Source: Pseudoselenomonas ruminantium
Lineage (GTDB): Bacteria; Bacillota; Negativicutes; Selenomonadales; Selenomonadaceae
NCBI RefSeq assembly: GCF_900113715.1
Contig: NZ_FOQK01000002.1
Location: forward strand, 62,001-126,000
Direction: 5' to 3'
Length of the DNA: 64,000 bases
The notes below the pieces were generated by a model. It did no database searches. It saw nothing but the letters and a program-made list of their open reading frames with translations, and had not been told where the DNA came from. Shown here piece after piece: positions 1 to 8,184 of the stretch. Position 1 is the stretch's first letter, and each line of letters opens with the position of its first letter. The translations under genes and the position numbers were made by a program.

Positions 1-2
1 TC

Positions 3-752
3 TGCGGCGTGCTCGAAGAAGAGGCTGTGGCGCTAAACGAGGTGTTCCTCAAGTGGATTACGACGAAGATGCCCTTTGTCGTGCTCAAGACCGCGATGAC
101 GCTTGACGGCAAGATCGCGACATCTGCCGGTGAGTCGCAGTGGATTACCAATGAGACTTCCCGGCGGCGCGTCCATGAGCTGCGCGATATCTACGATGGC
201 ATTCTCGCGGGAATCGGCACGGTGCTTAAAGACAACCCGAGCCTTACGACGCGGATTCCGGGGCGGACGGGCAAAAATGCCATCCGCATCATCGTCGACA
301 GTAAGGCGCGCACGCCGCTTACGGCTAAGGTCGTGACCGATGGTGCGGCGCCGACGATTGTGGCGGTGACGGAGCAGGCACCCAAAGAGCGCGTGCAGGC
401 GCTGAAGGAAGCTGGCGTCGAAATCCTGGTGGCAGGCAGTGGCGAACACGTTGATTTGCAACTGCTTTTGGCAAAACTTGGCGAGCGGGAAATCTGCTCG
501 GTATTTGTCGAGGGCGGTGGCCGCGTGAATTTCTCCCTGCTTGAGGCAGGTCTGGTAGACAAAGTCCAGGCGTTTATTGCGCCCAAACTTATCGGCGGGC
601 GCGAGGCGCTCACGCCGGTGGAGGGCGAGGGCTTTGCCAAGCTTTCGGATGCCGTGGAGCTTACGCGCGTGACGACGGAGCCGCTGGATGGGGATATTTT
701 GCTCACAGGTTATGTGGCACGGAGGCTTTTAACAGATAAAATAAAGTTATAA
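3..752 (+). CDS. ribD: RibD, reductase part (5' end outside window)
   Basis: Riboflavin biosynthesis deaminase/reductase; the visible part is the C-terminal reductase domain that uses NADPH to reduce the ribosylamino-pyrimidine to the ribitylamino form in the cytoplasm. The reading frame is open from the window edge, so the N-terminal deaminase domain lies upstream. Family features visible are VLKTAMTLDGKIAT, the SQWITNETSR segment, GIGTVLKDNPSLTTR and the late VEGGGRVNFSLLEAGLVDK. Ribosomal partners ribE, ribBA and ribH follow, but an IS607-type element separates ribD from ribE. The last few residues (after GYVARR) look AT-rich and may be supplied by the element end, so the native C terminus could be slightly altered. 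Confidence 0.93.
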   Translation, partial: CGVLEEEAVALNEVFLKWITTKMPFVVLKTAMTLDGKIATSAGESQWITNETSRRRVHELRDIYDGILAGIGTVLKDNPSLTTRIPGRTGKNAIRIIVDSKARTPLTAKVVTDGAAPTIVAVTEQAPKERVQALKEAGVEILVAGSGEHVDLQLLLAKLGEREICSVFVEGGGRVNFSLLEAGLVDKVQAFIAPKLIGGREALTPVEGEGFAKLSDAVELTRVTTEPLDGDILLTGYVARRLLTDKIKL

Positions 753-807
753 ATAGCTATAAAATATTCCTGATTATATTACAACTTATTAATATAATAG
801 TATTGAG

Positions 808-1249
808 GTGATGAACTTGGAATACTATACTATCAACAAGTTTGCTAAAATCATCGGAGTCACTCCGCAAACTCTGAGAAATTGGGACAGGAGCGGAAAA
901 CTCCATCCTCATCGCACTTCGTCAAACGGCTACAGATATTACTCAGAAGACCAATTAAATGCTGTGACGGGCATTCAAACGGCTCCTAAAAAGTTATCGG
1001 CTATTGCAGAGTATCAAGTCCCAAGCAAAAAGATGACCTTGAGCGACAGGTAGAAAATCTGAGAACATATCTATACGCACAGGGGCAGCCCTTTGAAATA
1101 ATCATTGACGTTGGTTCTGGAATCAATTACAAGAAGAAGGGGTTAGAAGCCCCAAGGCGAAGAAGATGATTCAGGAATTAGTGGGTGGTGATTCAGATGA
1201 TAAAGTCGGTCAGGATACGGCTGTTGCCGAACAACAAACAGAAAACTAA
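808..1249 (+). pseudogene. tnpA: IS607 TnpA serine recombinase, frameshifted and internally deleted
   Basis: The start (GTG 808 or ATG 811, after GAGGTG) encodes a MerR-type winged HTH: YYTINKFAKIIGVTPQTLRNW then SNGYRYYSEDQL. At about 985-1000 the frame shifts, and the other frame reads GYCRVSSPKQKDDLERQ, which holds the catalytic serine of the recombinase domain, and continues to GSGINYKKKGLE. Most of the catalytic domain is then missing. The sequence jumps to a third frame reading KAKKMIQELVGGDSD and ends at 1249, overlapping tnpB as in intact IS607 elements. A full TnpA is about 200 residues; only roughly 140 codons in three frames remain. Non-functional with high likelihood. Confidence 0.87.
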
Positions 1250-2498
1250 ACTGTTTCAGTTTGCGGGAGCTTCGAGGTTTGCCTATAACTGGGCTTTAGA
1301 TAAGCAGATGGATAATTTCAGAGAAGGCAGAAACCTTCAAAGTGATTATGACCTTCGCAAGGAGTTCACCGTTCTTCGTAATTCTGAAGAAAACGTGTGG
1401 CTTCTAGGCATATCCAATAATGTAACCAAGCAGGCTATCAAGGATTTGTGCATAGCGTACAAGAACTTCTTCCACAAGCAGAGGCAGGAAGGGTATGTCA
1501 AATATTCACCCAAGAAGCTGGCACATTTTGCTCGCATCGACAGGAAACCGACCGTCTATGACATGAACGGGCACCCTAAGTTTCGCAGCAAAAAGAATGG
1601 TGACTTTCGTTTCTATCAGGACAATGTAAAAATCCAGTTCACAGCTGCGCATGTTAAGCTGGAAAATATAGCTGGCAGCAGAAAAAAGAACCGTCAACGG
1701 CTCAACTGGATAAGGCTTGCTGAAAAGGGAAAAATTCCTGTAAAGGGAAGATACACCCAACCACGGATAACCTTTGACGGTGAAAACTGGTGGCTTTCCG
1801 TAGGAATCAGAACTTCTTATACGCTAAAGCCAATGCGAGGATTAAACTTCATTCGTAAACAGCTGGGACGTTCCTGCACAGAAGGTGTCGGCATTGATTT
1901 AGGTATCAAAGACTTAGCGATAATCTCGGACTCTACAGTAGTCAAAAATATCAATAAGTCTCATACAATAAGGAAACTCAAAAAGAAAAGACGCAGGTTG
2001 CAGCGTCAGGTATCGCGAAAATACCAGATGAACAAGAAAGGAGAGCGTTACTGCAAAACAAGCAACCTTATAAAAAGCGAAAAACGACTTTTACGAATCA
2101 ACCACAGGCTGGCTGACATCAGAGCCAATCATGTACATCAGGCGACGAGAATAATTATAAACCGAAAGCCAAGGTTTATATGCCTTGAAGACCTGAATGT
2201 GCAGGGGCTGATGAAGAATAAGCACCTGTCTGAAAAAGTTCAGGAACAGAATCTTTATGAATTCCGCAGGCAGATTGAATATAAGGCACATTGGGCAAGA
2301 ATTCCCGTGGTTATTGCTGACCGCTGGTTTCCAAGCTCCAAGACTTGCGTCGAGTGCGGATATGTAAATAAAGACCTGAAGCTGTCAGACAGGACATATG
2401 TCTGTCCCGTCTGTGGCAATGTGATAGACCGTGATTTTCAGGCGGCGTTGAATCTCAAACGCTATGGAGAAGAGGAGCTATTCAAATCTGCAAGCTGA
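1197..2498 (+). CDS. tnpB: TnpB, RNA-guided RuvC-like nuclease of IS607 type
   Basis: Full-length TnpB (433 residues from ATG 1197; in-frame GTGs at 1185/1188 also exist). The RuvC triad is intact: Asp in GVGIDLGIKD (about residue 234), Glu in FICLEDLNV (about 331) and Asp in DRDFQAALN (about 413). A zinc ribbon CVECGY...CPVCG sits just before the last Asp. The N-terminal part has the expected IRLLPNNKQKTKLFQFAGASRFAYNW pattern. TnpB proteins are RNA-guided DNA nucleases using an RNA from the 3' end of their own element to cut the excised donor site, favouring retention. Here it survives while tnpA is dead, so it may persist as a selfish or domesticated nuclease. Confidence 0.93.
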   Translation: MIKSVRIRLLPNNKQKTKLFQFAGASRFAYNWALDKQMDNFREGRNLQSDYDLRKEFTVLRNSEENVWLLGISNNVTKQAIKDLCIAYKNFFHKQRQEGYVKYSPKKLAHFARIDRKPTVYDMNGHPKFRSKKNGDFRFYQDNVKIQFTAAHVKLENIAGSRKKNRQRLNWIRLAEKGKIPVKGRYTQPRITFDGENWWLSVGIRTSYTLKPMRGLNFIRKQLGRSCTEGVGIDLGIKDLAIISDSTVVKNINKSHTIRKLKKKRRRLQRQVSRKYQMNKKGERYCKTSNLIKSEKRLLRINHRLADIRANHVHQATRIIINRKPRFICLEDLNVQGLMKNKHLSEKVQEQNLYEFRRQIEYKAHWARIPVVIADRWFPSSKTCVECGYVNKDLKLSDRTYVCPVCGNVIDRDFQAALNLKRYGEEELFKSAS

Positions 2499-2684
2499 CA
2501 CCAACAAGTCAATGCAGATATGTACCGATTCGTTAGTCGGGAATTTAAGCCTCTGGAGCGTTACATCAAACGTGAGTAGTCTGTTCTTCGGGACGGCAAA
2601 AGCGGACGTGAAATACCTCTTTCGAGGAAAGAACGAGGAATGAAACGTAAAAGTTAGCTTTTCTTATGAAATTTATAGCTTTTT
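2499..2684 (+). ncRNA. Candidate TnpB guide RNA (reRNA/omega RNA) scaffold
   Basis: About 190 non-coding bases lie between the tnpB stop and the right inverted repeat, where TnpB elements encode their guide RNA scaffold; in characterised elements the RNA also overlaps the 3' end of tnpB. Short foldable segments are visible, for example the pair around CTCTTTCGAG at about 2622. The guide would be the 15-20 bases immediately right of the element end, i.e. the region just before the ribE start at 2710. Placement follows family knowledge; I did not fold the sequence. Confidence 0.5.
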
Positions 2685-2709
2685 GTAAGTTTTCAGTAAC
2701 GGTGAGACG

Positions 2710-3345
2710 TTGTTTACTGGAATCATTGAAGAGGTCGGGCATATCCGGCGCATTGGCGGCGGGCAGCTCGCTATCGACTGCCAGAAGGTAGTTGGGGATG
2801 CCGCTTTGGGCGACAGCATTGCCGTAAATGGCGTCTGCCTTACCGTGACTTCGTTTGATAAGAATCATTTCACGGCAGATGTGATGCCTGAGACCATCCG
2901 GCGCACGTCGCTGGCGGAGCTTAAAAAGGGCAGTCCTGTAAACCTCGAGCGGGCACTGACGCTTTCGAGCCGTCTGGGCGGTCATATCGTCAGCGGCCAT
3001 ATCGATGGCACGGGCGAGATCCTTTCCTTTAAGGAGGAAGGCAATGCAATCTTGATGAAGATTGCGGCGGGGCCGGAACTTTTGCGTTATATCGTCGAAA
3101 AGGGTTCGGTGGCGCTCGATGGCATCAGCTTGACGGTGGCAGCCGTGACGAATAAGGATTTTACGGTCAGCCTTATCCCGCATACCCGCGAGGTCACGAA
3201 TCTTGGCAGTAAGAAGGCGGGCAGTACGATTAATATTGAAACCGATGTGCTCGGCAAATACGTGGAAAAGATGCTGGGCGGCAGCCAAGCACAGCCCAGC
3301 GCTGGCGGACTTTCGCGGGCGTTCCTGCTCGAGAACGGTTTTTGA
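2710..3345 (+). CDS. ribE: Riboflavin synthase alpha chain
   Basis: Dismutates two molecules of dimethyl-ribityllumazine to riboflavin. It has the typical length of 211 residues and two lumazine-binding barrels. Each repeat has its signature: MFTGIIEEVG, then NGVCLTV and GHIVSGHIDGTG in the first; GSVALDGISLTV and LIPHTREVTNLGS in the second. Start is TTG 2710, giving the canonical MFTGIIEE; only a weak GGTGAG lies ahead. The IS607-type element ends some 25 bases upstream, so the native translation signal and the coupling to ribD may have been changed. ribBA follows 16 bp downstream. Known as ribE in Bacillus, ribC in enterobacteria. Confidence 0.96.
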   Translation: MFTGIIEEVGHIRRIGGGQLAIDCQKVVGDAALGDSIAVNGVCLTVTSFDKNHFTADVMPETIRRTSLAELKKGSPVNLERALTLSSRLGGHIVSGHIDGTGEILSFKEEGNAILMKIAAGPELLRYIVEKGSVALDGISLTVAAVTNKDFTVSLIPHTREVTNLGSKKAGSTINIETDVLGKYVEKMLGGSQAQPSAGGLSRAFLLENGF

Positions 3346-3361
3346 ATGAAGGAGAAAGATT

Positions 3362-4573
3362 ATGGCAGATTTTGCAACAGTAGAGCAAGCCATTGAAGAT
3401 ATCAAGAATGGCAAGATGGTAGTGGTCGTCGATGATGAAGACCGCGAGAACGAGGGCGATCTTATCGTCGCGGCAGCGACGGTCACGCCCGAAGATGTCA
3501 ACTTTATGGCCAAATACGCCAAGGGCCTTATCTGCACGCCGATTGACGGCAAGCGCCTCGATGAGCTCAACATCGGCCAGATGGTCGTCAACAACACCGA
3601 CAACCATGAGACGGCGTTTACGGTTTCGATTGACGCCCATGAGACGGATACGGGCATCTCGGCCTATGAGCGTTGCCTGACGATTCGCAAGCTCCTCGAT
3701 CCGAAGGCGCGTCCGTCGGATTTCCGCCGCCCGGGCCATGTGTTCCCGCTGCGGGCGGTCGAGGGCGGCGTCCTGCGCCGTGCCGGCCATACGGAGACGA
3801 CGACGGATCTGGCACGCTTGGCTGGCTTTTATCCGGCAGGCCTTTGCTGCGAAATCATGGACGACGATGGGCATATGATGCGCACGCCGAAACTCATCGA
3901 GTTTGCCAAGGAGCATGGCTTGCATATGATTACGGTGCAGGCGCTCATCGAGTACCGCAAACGCACGGAGTCCTTTGTCGAGCAGGTCGCTGATGTTGAT
4001 TTCCCGAGCAAGTTCGGTCATTTCCGCATCAAGTCCTACGAGAGCAAGCTCGATGGCAAATGCCATCTGGCGATTGTCAAAGGCGATGTGGCCGGCAAGA
4101 AAGATGTGCTTGTGCGCGTTCATTCCGAGTGCCTGACTGGCGATGCGTTAGGGTCGCTGCGCTGTGACTGCGGCGACCAGCTCCATGCGGCGCTGGAGAA
4201 GATCGAAAAGGCTGGCGAGGGCGTCGTGCTCTACATGCGCCAGGAAGGCCGCGGCATTGGCCTCGCGAACAAGATGCGGGCTTATGCGCTGCAGGATAAG
4301 GGCCGCGATACGGTCGAGGCCAATGTCGAGCTCGGTTTTGCGCCGGATCTTCGCGATTACGGCATTGGTGCACAGATTTTGGCGGACCTGGGGCTTACCA
4401 GCATTCGGCTGATGACGAACAACCCGGCTAAGCGTGCCGGCCTTGAAGGCTATGGCCTGACCATTACGGAGCGCGTGCCGGTCATGATTCATGCCAATAA
4501 ATTCGATAAGAAATATCTGACGGTCAAAAAGGTCAAGATGGGTCATCTGCTTAACGATGACGTTCTGAAATAA
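3362..4573 (+). CDS. ribBA: Bifunctional DHBP synthase / GTP cyclohydrolase II
   Basis: Supplies both riboflavin precursors: dihydroxybutanone phosphate from ribulose 5-phosphate (N-terminal half) and the pyrimidine from GTP (C-terminal half). The DHBP synthase half shows [15 protein letters not shown] near residue 25 and [10 protein letters not shown]...GHTE near 120-142. The cyclohydrolase half shows the zinc-binding cysteines of [21 protein letters not shown], then RQEGRGIGL and [10 protein letters not shown]. At 403 residues it has normal length. ATG 3362 is preceded by AAGGAGAAAG. It sits between ribE and ribH in one operon with gaps of about 15 bp. Confidence 0.97.
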   Translation: MADFATVEQAIEDIKNGKMVVVVDDEDRENEGDLIVAAATVTPEDVNFMAKYAKGLICTPIDGKRLDELNIGQMVVNNTDNHETAFTVSIDAHETDTGISAYERCLTIRKLLDPKARPSDFRRPGHVFPLRAVEGGVLRRAGHTETTTDLARLAGFYPAGLCCEIMDDDGHMMRTPKLIEFAKEHGLHMITVQALIEYRKRTESFVEQVADVDFPSKFGHFRIKSYESKLDGKCHLAIVKGDVAGKKDVLVRVHSECLTGDALGSLRCDCGDQLHAALEKIEKAGEGVVLYMRQEGRGIGLANKMRAYALQDKGRDTVEANVELGFAPDLRDYGIGAQILADLGLTSIRLMTNNPAKRAGLEGYGLTITERVPVMIHANKFDKKYLTVKKVKMGHLLNDDVLK

Positions 4574-4588
4574 TAGGAGGAAGAAAAA

Positions 4589-5056
4589 ATGGCAAATGTT
4601 TTCGAAGGCTTTGTAACGGCAAAGGGATTGAAATTCGGTATTGTCGTAGCCCGTTTCAATGAGTTCATCACGAGCAAGCTGTTAAGCGGGGCACTCGACA
4701 CGCTCCATCGCCATGAAGGCAATGATGACGACATCGATGTTGCCTGGGTTCCGGGGGCGTTTGAGATTCCTGTCGTGGCCAAGAAGATGGCTGAAAGCGG
4801 CAAATACGATGCGGTCATCTGCCTTGGTGCGGTTATCCGTGGGTCGACGACACATTACGACTATGTCTGCAATGAGGTGTCCAAGGGCACGGCGCAGGTT
4901 GGCATGCAGACGGGTGTGCCGACGATTTTCGGTGTCGTGACGACGGAGAATATCGAGCAGGCTGTGGAGCGCGCTGGTACGAAAGCTGGCAACAAGGGCG
5001 TCGACAGTGCTATGGCAGCTATGGAAATGGCGAACCTGCTCAAGAAAATCGGTTAA
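4589..5056 (+). CDS. ribH: Lumazine synthase
   Basis: Condenses the ribitylamino-pyrimidine with dihydroxybutanone phosphate to the lumazine substrate of RibE; forms 60-mer or pentamer shells in the cytoplasm. At 155 residues it has the family length. Recognisable motifs are [53 protein letters not shown] with the active-site His, and [27 protein letters not shown] 4589 follows a clear AGGAGGAAG. Last gene of the riboflavin operon; the next gene begins 27 bp later and may be co-transcribed. Confidence 0.97.
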   Translation: MANVFEGFVTAKGLKFGIVVARFNEFITSKLLSGALDTLHRHEGNDDDIDVAWVPGAFEIPVVAKKMAESGKYDAVICLGAVIRGSTTHYDYVCNEVSKGTAQVGMQTGVPTIFGVVTTENIEQAVERAGTKAGNKGVDSAMAAMEMANLLKKIG

Positions 5057-5083
5057 TCGCGTTTAGGAAAGAAGCTGTTTACG

Positions 5084-5641
5084 ATGAAAATTGGTATTAT
5101 CAGTGACACCCATGGTCATGAGGGTGCTTGGCAGACGGCCTTTGACAAGGCGTTCCACGATGCGGATATGATCCTGCATGCGGGCGATGTGCTCTATCAT
5201 GGCCCGCGCAACCCCATGAAGGCCGACTACAATCCAGCGGGGCTCGTAGGCAAAATCAACAATTGTCCGGTTCCGGTCATCATCGCTAAGGGCAACTGCG
5301 ATTCGTCCGTCGATGCCAGCTGCCTGGAGCTGCCCGTGCAGGCACCCTATGCCTATGTGGTTTACGAGGGCCTGCGCATCATCGTCACCCATGGCGACAG
5401 CGTCATGACCGATGAGGAAAAGGACAAGATAGCGGCCCATCTGAAGGCTGACCTCTTTGTAAGCGGTCATATCCATACGACCGTGCTTGAAAAGCGCGGG
5501 AATACGGTATTTTTAAATCCTGGGTCAGCGGCGCTCTCAAAGCGTGAAGATGGCCGCAATACCTATGCGGTGCTCGAAGATCGCACGATTCGGATTTTCG
5601 ATATCGATACCGATGAAGTATTGATGCAGCATACGATTTAA
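5084..5641 (+). CDS. YfcE/MJ0936-family metallophosphoesterase
   Basis: A 185-residue calcineurin-like phosphodiesterase. Metal-binding motifs appear in the normal order: SDTHGH (residues 7-12), HAGDVLYHG, KGNCDSS, THGDS and SGHIHT, followed by the NPGSAALSK segment that marks the YfcE group. E. coli YfcE hydrolyses artificial phosphodiesters; the natural substrate is unknown, so function beyond cytosolic phosphodiesterase is not assigned. It follows ribH by 27 bp on the same strand and may be read from the riboflavin operon. A palindromic repeat element follows the stop codon. Confidence 0.9.
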   Translation: MKIGIISDTHGHEGAWQTAFDKAFHDADMILHAGDVLYHGPRNPMKADYNPAGLVGKINNCPVPVIIAKGNCDSSVDASCLELPVQAPYAYVVYEGLRIIVTHGDSVMTDEEKDKIAAHLKADLFVSGHIHTTVLEKRGNTVFLNPGSAALSKREDGRNTYAVLEDRTIRIFDIDTDEVLMQHTI

Positions 5642-5646
5642 GTATT

Positions 5647-5749
5647 AGCCTTCCCCTTTGGGGAAGGTGCCCCGTAAGGGGCGGATGAGGTTAGAGGAAA
5701 GACCTCATCTGTCAGACTTTGTCTGCCACCTTCCCCAGCGGGGAAGGCT
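5647..5749. repeat. Palindromic intergenic repeat element, about 103 bp
   Basis: The outer arms 5647-5669 and 5727-5749 are near-perfect inverted copies, each itself a small hairpin built on CCTTCCCC/GGGGAAGG. An inner arm pair (GATGAGGT/GACCTCATC) lies between. The right arm runs into six Ts and could end transcription from the phosphoesterase gene. Such CCTTCCCC-type modules are common between genes in Firmicutes; this is the only copy I see here. Confidence 0.8.
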
Positions 5750-5769
5750 TTTTTAGGAAGGAAATAATC

Positions 5770-6648
5770 ATGAAAGACCATTTAGTAAAAGCAACGGCGG
5801 AAGGCGTGCGCATCTATGCGGCAGTCACGACGGATCTCGTCAACGAGGCTATCCGCCGTCATGACTGCTATCCGGTGGCGGCTGCAGCGCTTGGACGCAC
5901 GATGACGGCGGCGCTCCTGATGGCAGCCAACCTCAAGAACAAAGAAGCATTGACGATAAAATTCGATGGCGACGGCCCGCTCGGGAAAGTCACGGCTGAT
6001 GCAACGCCGGAGGGCTTTGTGCGTGGCTATATCGATGAACCGCATGTCAATCTGCCGCTCAACAGCCTCGGCAAAATCGATGTCGGCGGCGGTGTCGGCA
6101 AGGGCATGGTGTCGGTCACGCGCTTCACGGGACTCAAGAATCCGATCACAGGCAGCACCGAAATTACCGATGGCGAGATCGCCGACGACCTCACGAAGTA
6201 CCTCTACGTCTCCGAGCAGACGCCGTCCAGCGTCGGCCTGGGTGTGCTGGTGAATCCTGACTTCAAGTGCATCGGTGCGGGCGGCTTTATCATCCAGCCG
6301 CTGCCCGATGCCACCGACGAATGCATCGATAAGCTCGAGGCCAATCTGCGCACGGTGAACTCTGTTTCGCATATGGTCGAGCGCGGCCTCGATGCCAAAG
6401 GAATCATCGCGGAGCTCTTGCAGGGCTTTGATGTCAACTACATGACGACGACAGACCTGGCCTTTAAATGCCAGTGCTCGAAGGAGCGCATCAGTGAGGT
6501 GCTCTTGAGCCTGGGCAAAAACGATTTGCAGACGCTCGTCAACGATGGTCATGCCGAAGTCTGCTGCCATTTCTGCAATGAGAAATATGAGTTTTCGGGC
6601 GAGGAACTGCAGGCAATCTTTGACGAGTCCGAAAAGCGCCGTAAGTGA
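5770..6648 (+). CDS. hslO: Hsp33 redox-regulated chaperone
   Basis: Cytosolic holdase chaperone switched on by oxidation. From ATG 5770 (after AGGAAGG) it is 292 residues, the family length; an upstream in-frame start at 5719 would run through the palindromic repeat and is rejected. The N-terminal domain has RHDCYPVAAAALGRT and FDGDGPLGKV. The C-terminal redox switch is intact, with CQC in FKCQCSKERI and CCHFC in the next segment giving the CxC...CxxC zinc site. The next gene starts 2 bp after the stop, implying translational coupling. Confidence 0.96.
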   Translation: MKDHLVKATAEGVRIYAAVTTDLVNEAIRRHDCYPVAAAALGRTMTAALLMAANLKNKEALTIKFDGDGPLGKVTADATPEGFVRGYIDEPHVNLPLNSLGKIDVGGGVGKGMVSVTRFTGLKNPITGSTEITDGEIADDLTKYLYVSEQTPSSVGLGVLVNPDFKCIGAGGFIIQPLPDATDECIDKLEANLRTVNSVSHMVERGLDAKGIIAELLQGFDVNYMTTTDLAFKCQCSKERISEVLLSLGKNDLQTLVNDGHAEVCCHFCNEKYEFSGEELQAIFDESEKRRK

Positions 6649-6649
6649 T

Positions 6650-7363
6650 ATGCCGGAGGAAATCTTTTCGTTCGCAGGGCAGGTAGTGCATCTTCGGCAC
6701 AAGCGCATCAAGAACATGTACCTGCGGGTGCAAAGGCCTGACGGTCATATCGAGATTTCGGCGCCATTGTCCATGGATCGGGCGCAAATCGAGTCGTTCC
6801 TGCAGAAAAATTCTGCCTGGGTGCAGAAGAAACAGCAGGTATTGCGCGAGCGTATCGTGCAGCAGAAGTTGACTTGTCAGTATTTGACCGGTCAAAAGAT
6901 AATGGTCTGGGGAACTCCCTGCGAGCTTGTAGTGCGCAGGACAAAGGGGCGTGAGGCCTCAGTCTGTCGCAAGGGGGAACACATCCTCCTGACTGTGCCG
7001 GATTATGCGACGGCAGAACAAAGGCGCGACATCGTAAACGGCTGGTACCGGCAGCAGCTGGGGGTGGTTATCCCCAAGCTGCTGTCTCGTTGTGAAAACA
7101 TCGTCGGCAAAAAGGCCGCCGAATGCCGCATTCGCAATATGAAAACGCGCTGGGGCACCTGCAATGTCATAAAGGCCCGCGTCTGGCTCAATCTGCAGCT
7201 GGCCAAATACAAGCCTGAGGCCCTTGAGTATGTCATGCTTCATGAACTCACGCACCTTTGGGTACCTAACCACGGCCCCGCCTTCAAGGCGCGAATGGAC
7301 AAATACTGTCCCGACTGGCGCCGAATCCGCAAGGAACTCAATGAGAATGCAGATTTTTCCTAA
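6650..7363 (+). CDS. YgjP-like (DUF45) zinc metalloprotease
   Basis: A 237-residue protein from ATG 6650 with the UTP pyrophosphatase/WSS1-like metallopeptidase fold of the YgjP family. The C-terminal half has NMKTRWGTCNVIKARVWLNLQLAKYKPEALEYVMLHELTHLWVPNHG, including the HELTH zinc site and the downstream His. The start lies 2 bp after the hslO stop, so the pair is probably co-translated. Residues near 73-82 are LTCQYLTGQ, encoded by two tandem TTGAC-NN-GTCA palindromes at 6869-6895; this looks like an inserted loop. Substrate unknown; E. coli YgjP has been reported as a UTP pyrophosphatase. Confidence 0.88.
   Translation: MPEEIFSFAGQVVHLRHKRIKNMYLRVQRPDGHIEISAPLSMDRAQIESFLQKNSAWVQKKQQVLRERIVQQKLTCQYLTGQKIMVWGTPCELVVRRTKGREASVCRKGEHILLTVPDYATAEQRRDIVNGWYRQQLGVVIPKLLSRCENIVGKKAAECRIRNMKTRWGTCNVIKARVWLNLQLAKYKPEALEYVMLHELTHLWVPNHGPAFKARMDKYCPDWRRIRKELNENADFS
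6869..6895. repeat. TTGAC-NN-GTCA palindrome pair inside ygjP-like gene
   Basis: TTGACTTGTCAG at 6869 and TTGACCGGTCAA at 6884, 15 bp apart start to start. They are read in frame as LTCQ and LTGQ. Confidence 0.9.
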
Positions 7364-7380
7364 AAAATTAAAATTTCTTT

Positions 7381-7409
7381 GGTCGGCAGATTTGTCTGCC
7401 GGCCTTTTT
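7381..7409 (+). terminator. Intrinsic terminator after ygjP-like gene
   Basis: A hairpin with arms GGTCGGCAGA and TCTGCCGGCC and a short T loop is followed by five Ts, 18 bp after the stop. Confidence 0.85.
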
Positions 7410-7482
7410 GTATTCTAATAGTTTTTTTATACTGAAAGTGTAAACTACTTACTATAGTTATAAAAATGAAGAAGGTAGTTAC

Positions 7483-8172
7483 ATGTCAGAACGAACAGCA
7501 AAGCTAACGAAGAAATTCATTTGCACCGCTTGGGCGCTGTCGCTGGTGGGCGTAGGTGTGGTGGCAGAGATGTCCGAGGGAAGTAATGAGGATACAGAGC
7601 CTGCGGCCCAAAACGATATGGAAGTAAGTAATGATTCTGGGCAGGGTGTGGTCTATCCCGTGGATGACGAGCCCTATGCAGATCAGGAGCTTTTGGATAG
7701 CCATGGCCGGAAGTATACATTGCATCAAAATGAGGATGGCACAGAAACCGCCCGCTATGATAATGGCGAAGAGGTAACTTTTCGCCGGGATGAACATGGA
7801 AATGTCAATTACTGTTCGGGGACAGCACCGTTGGCGGCAGTACTGGCCAGTTATTTCCTGTTTCATGGGTTCGTGTATCCGTCTGGTTCTGTGAGCGCTG
7901 CTGGCTTTACAGCAAATGCGCCGCTACGAACCATTTCGGCGAGCTATCGGGCGGAGGCCATGCGCAAATACACGCCTGCAGGGGGAAAGATACAAGACAT
8001 CAAAACGCCTGTAGGCGTATATCAGGATAGGGAAAATCAGTCAGGTGGCAGCAGCTACAGCGGAGGCGGCTCCCGCACCAGAAAAAGTAGCGACAGCTCT
8101 AAGGGCAATAGCTCCGTGGGCAGTACGAAAAGTGGCTTTGGCAGTGCCGGGGCTAGAAGTGCGTCGTCGTAA
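7483..8172 (+). CDS. DUF1190 (YgiB)-like envelope protein
   Basis: 229 residues with one N-terminal hydrophobic segment (about 10-28), likely a signal anchor, then an acidic region, a HGRKYTLHQNEDGTETARYDNGEEVTF-type beta stretch, a second hydrophobic piece (about 125-150) and a low-complexity Ser/Gly tail ending GSTKSGFGSAGARSASS. That tail and its position directly before a YgiC-like ATP-grasp gene match the E. coli YgiB-YgiC pairing, where YgiB has DUF1190. Assignment rests on tail and gene order rather than overall similarity. Start ATG 7483 follows GAAGGTAG. Function unknown. Confidence 0.6.
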   Translation: MSERTAKLTKKFICTAWALSLVGVGVVAEMSEGSNEDTEPAAQNDMEVSNDSGQGVVYPVDDEPYADQELLDSHGRKYTLHQNEDGTETARYDNGEEVTFRRDEHGNVNYCSGTAPLAAVLASYFLFHGFVYPSGSVSAAGFTANAPLRTISASYRAEAMRKYTPAGGKIQDIKTPVGVYQDRENQSGGSSYSGGGSRTRKSSDSSKGNSSVGSTKSGFGSAGARSASS

Positions 8173-8184
8173 AGGAGAGTATGA

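Larger units (their letters stand above)
751..2684 (+). mobile_element. IS607-type insertion sequence in the rib operon
   Basis: An AT-rich block between ribD and ribE carries a MerR-HTH/serine-recombinase remnant followed by tnpB, the IS607 gene order. Imperfect terminal inverted repeats are visible: positions 751-768 read, on the opposite strand, as a version of 2669-2684, sharing the core TTATAGCT followed by a T-rich tract. Exact ends are uncertain by several bases. IS607 elements typically insert at GG and leave no long target duplication, which fits the absence of an obvious duplication here. With tnpA broken the element is probably no longer self-mobile, though tnpB is intact. Confidence 0.8.

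Noticed and set aside
2566-3657. Minus-strand frame covering ribE
   Set aside because: Opposes ribE and ribBA, which are unambiguous; no motif.
5647-5749. CRISPR-like repeat
   Set aside because: Only one unit, built as nested inverted repeats without spacers; no cas genes anywhere in the window.
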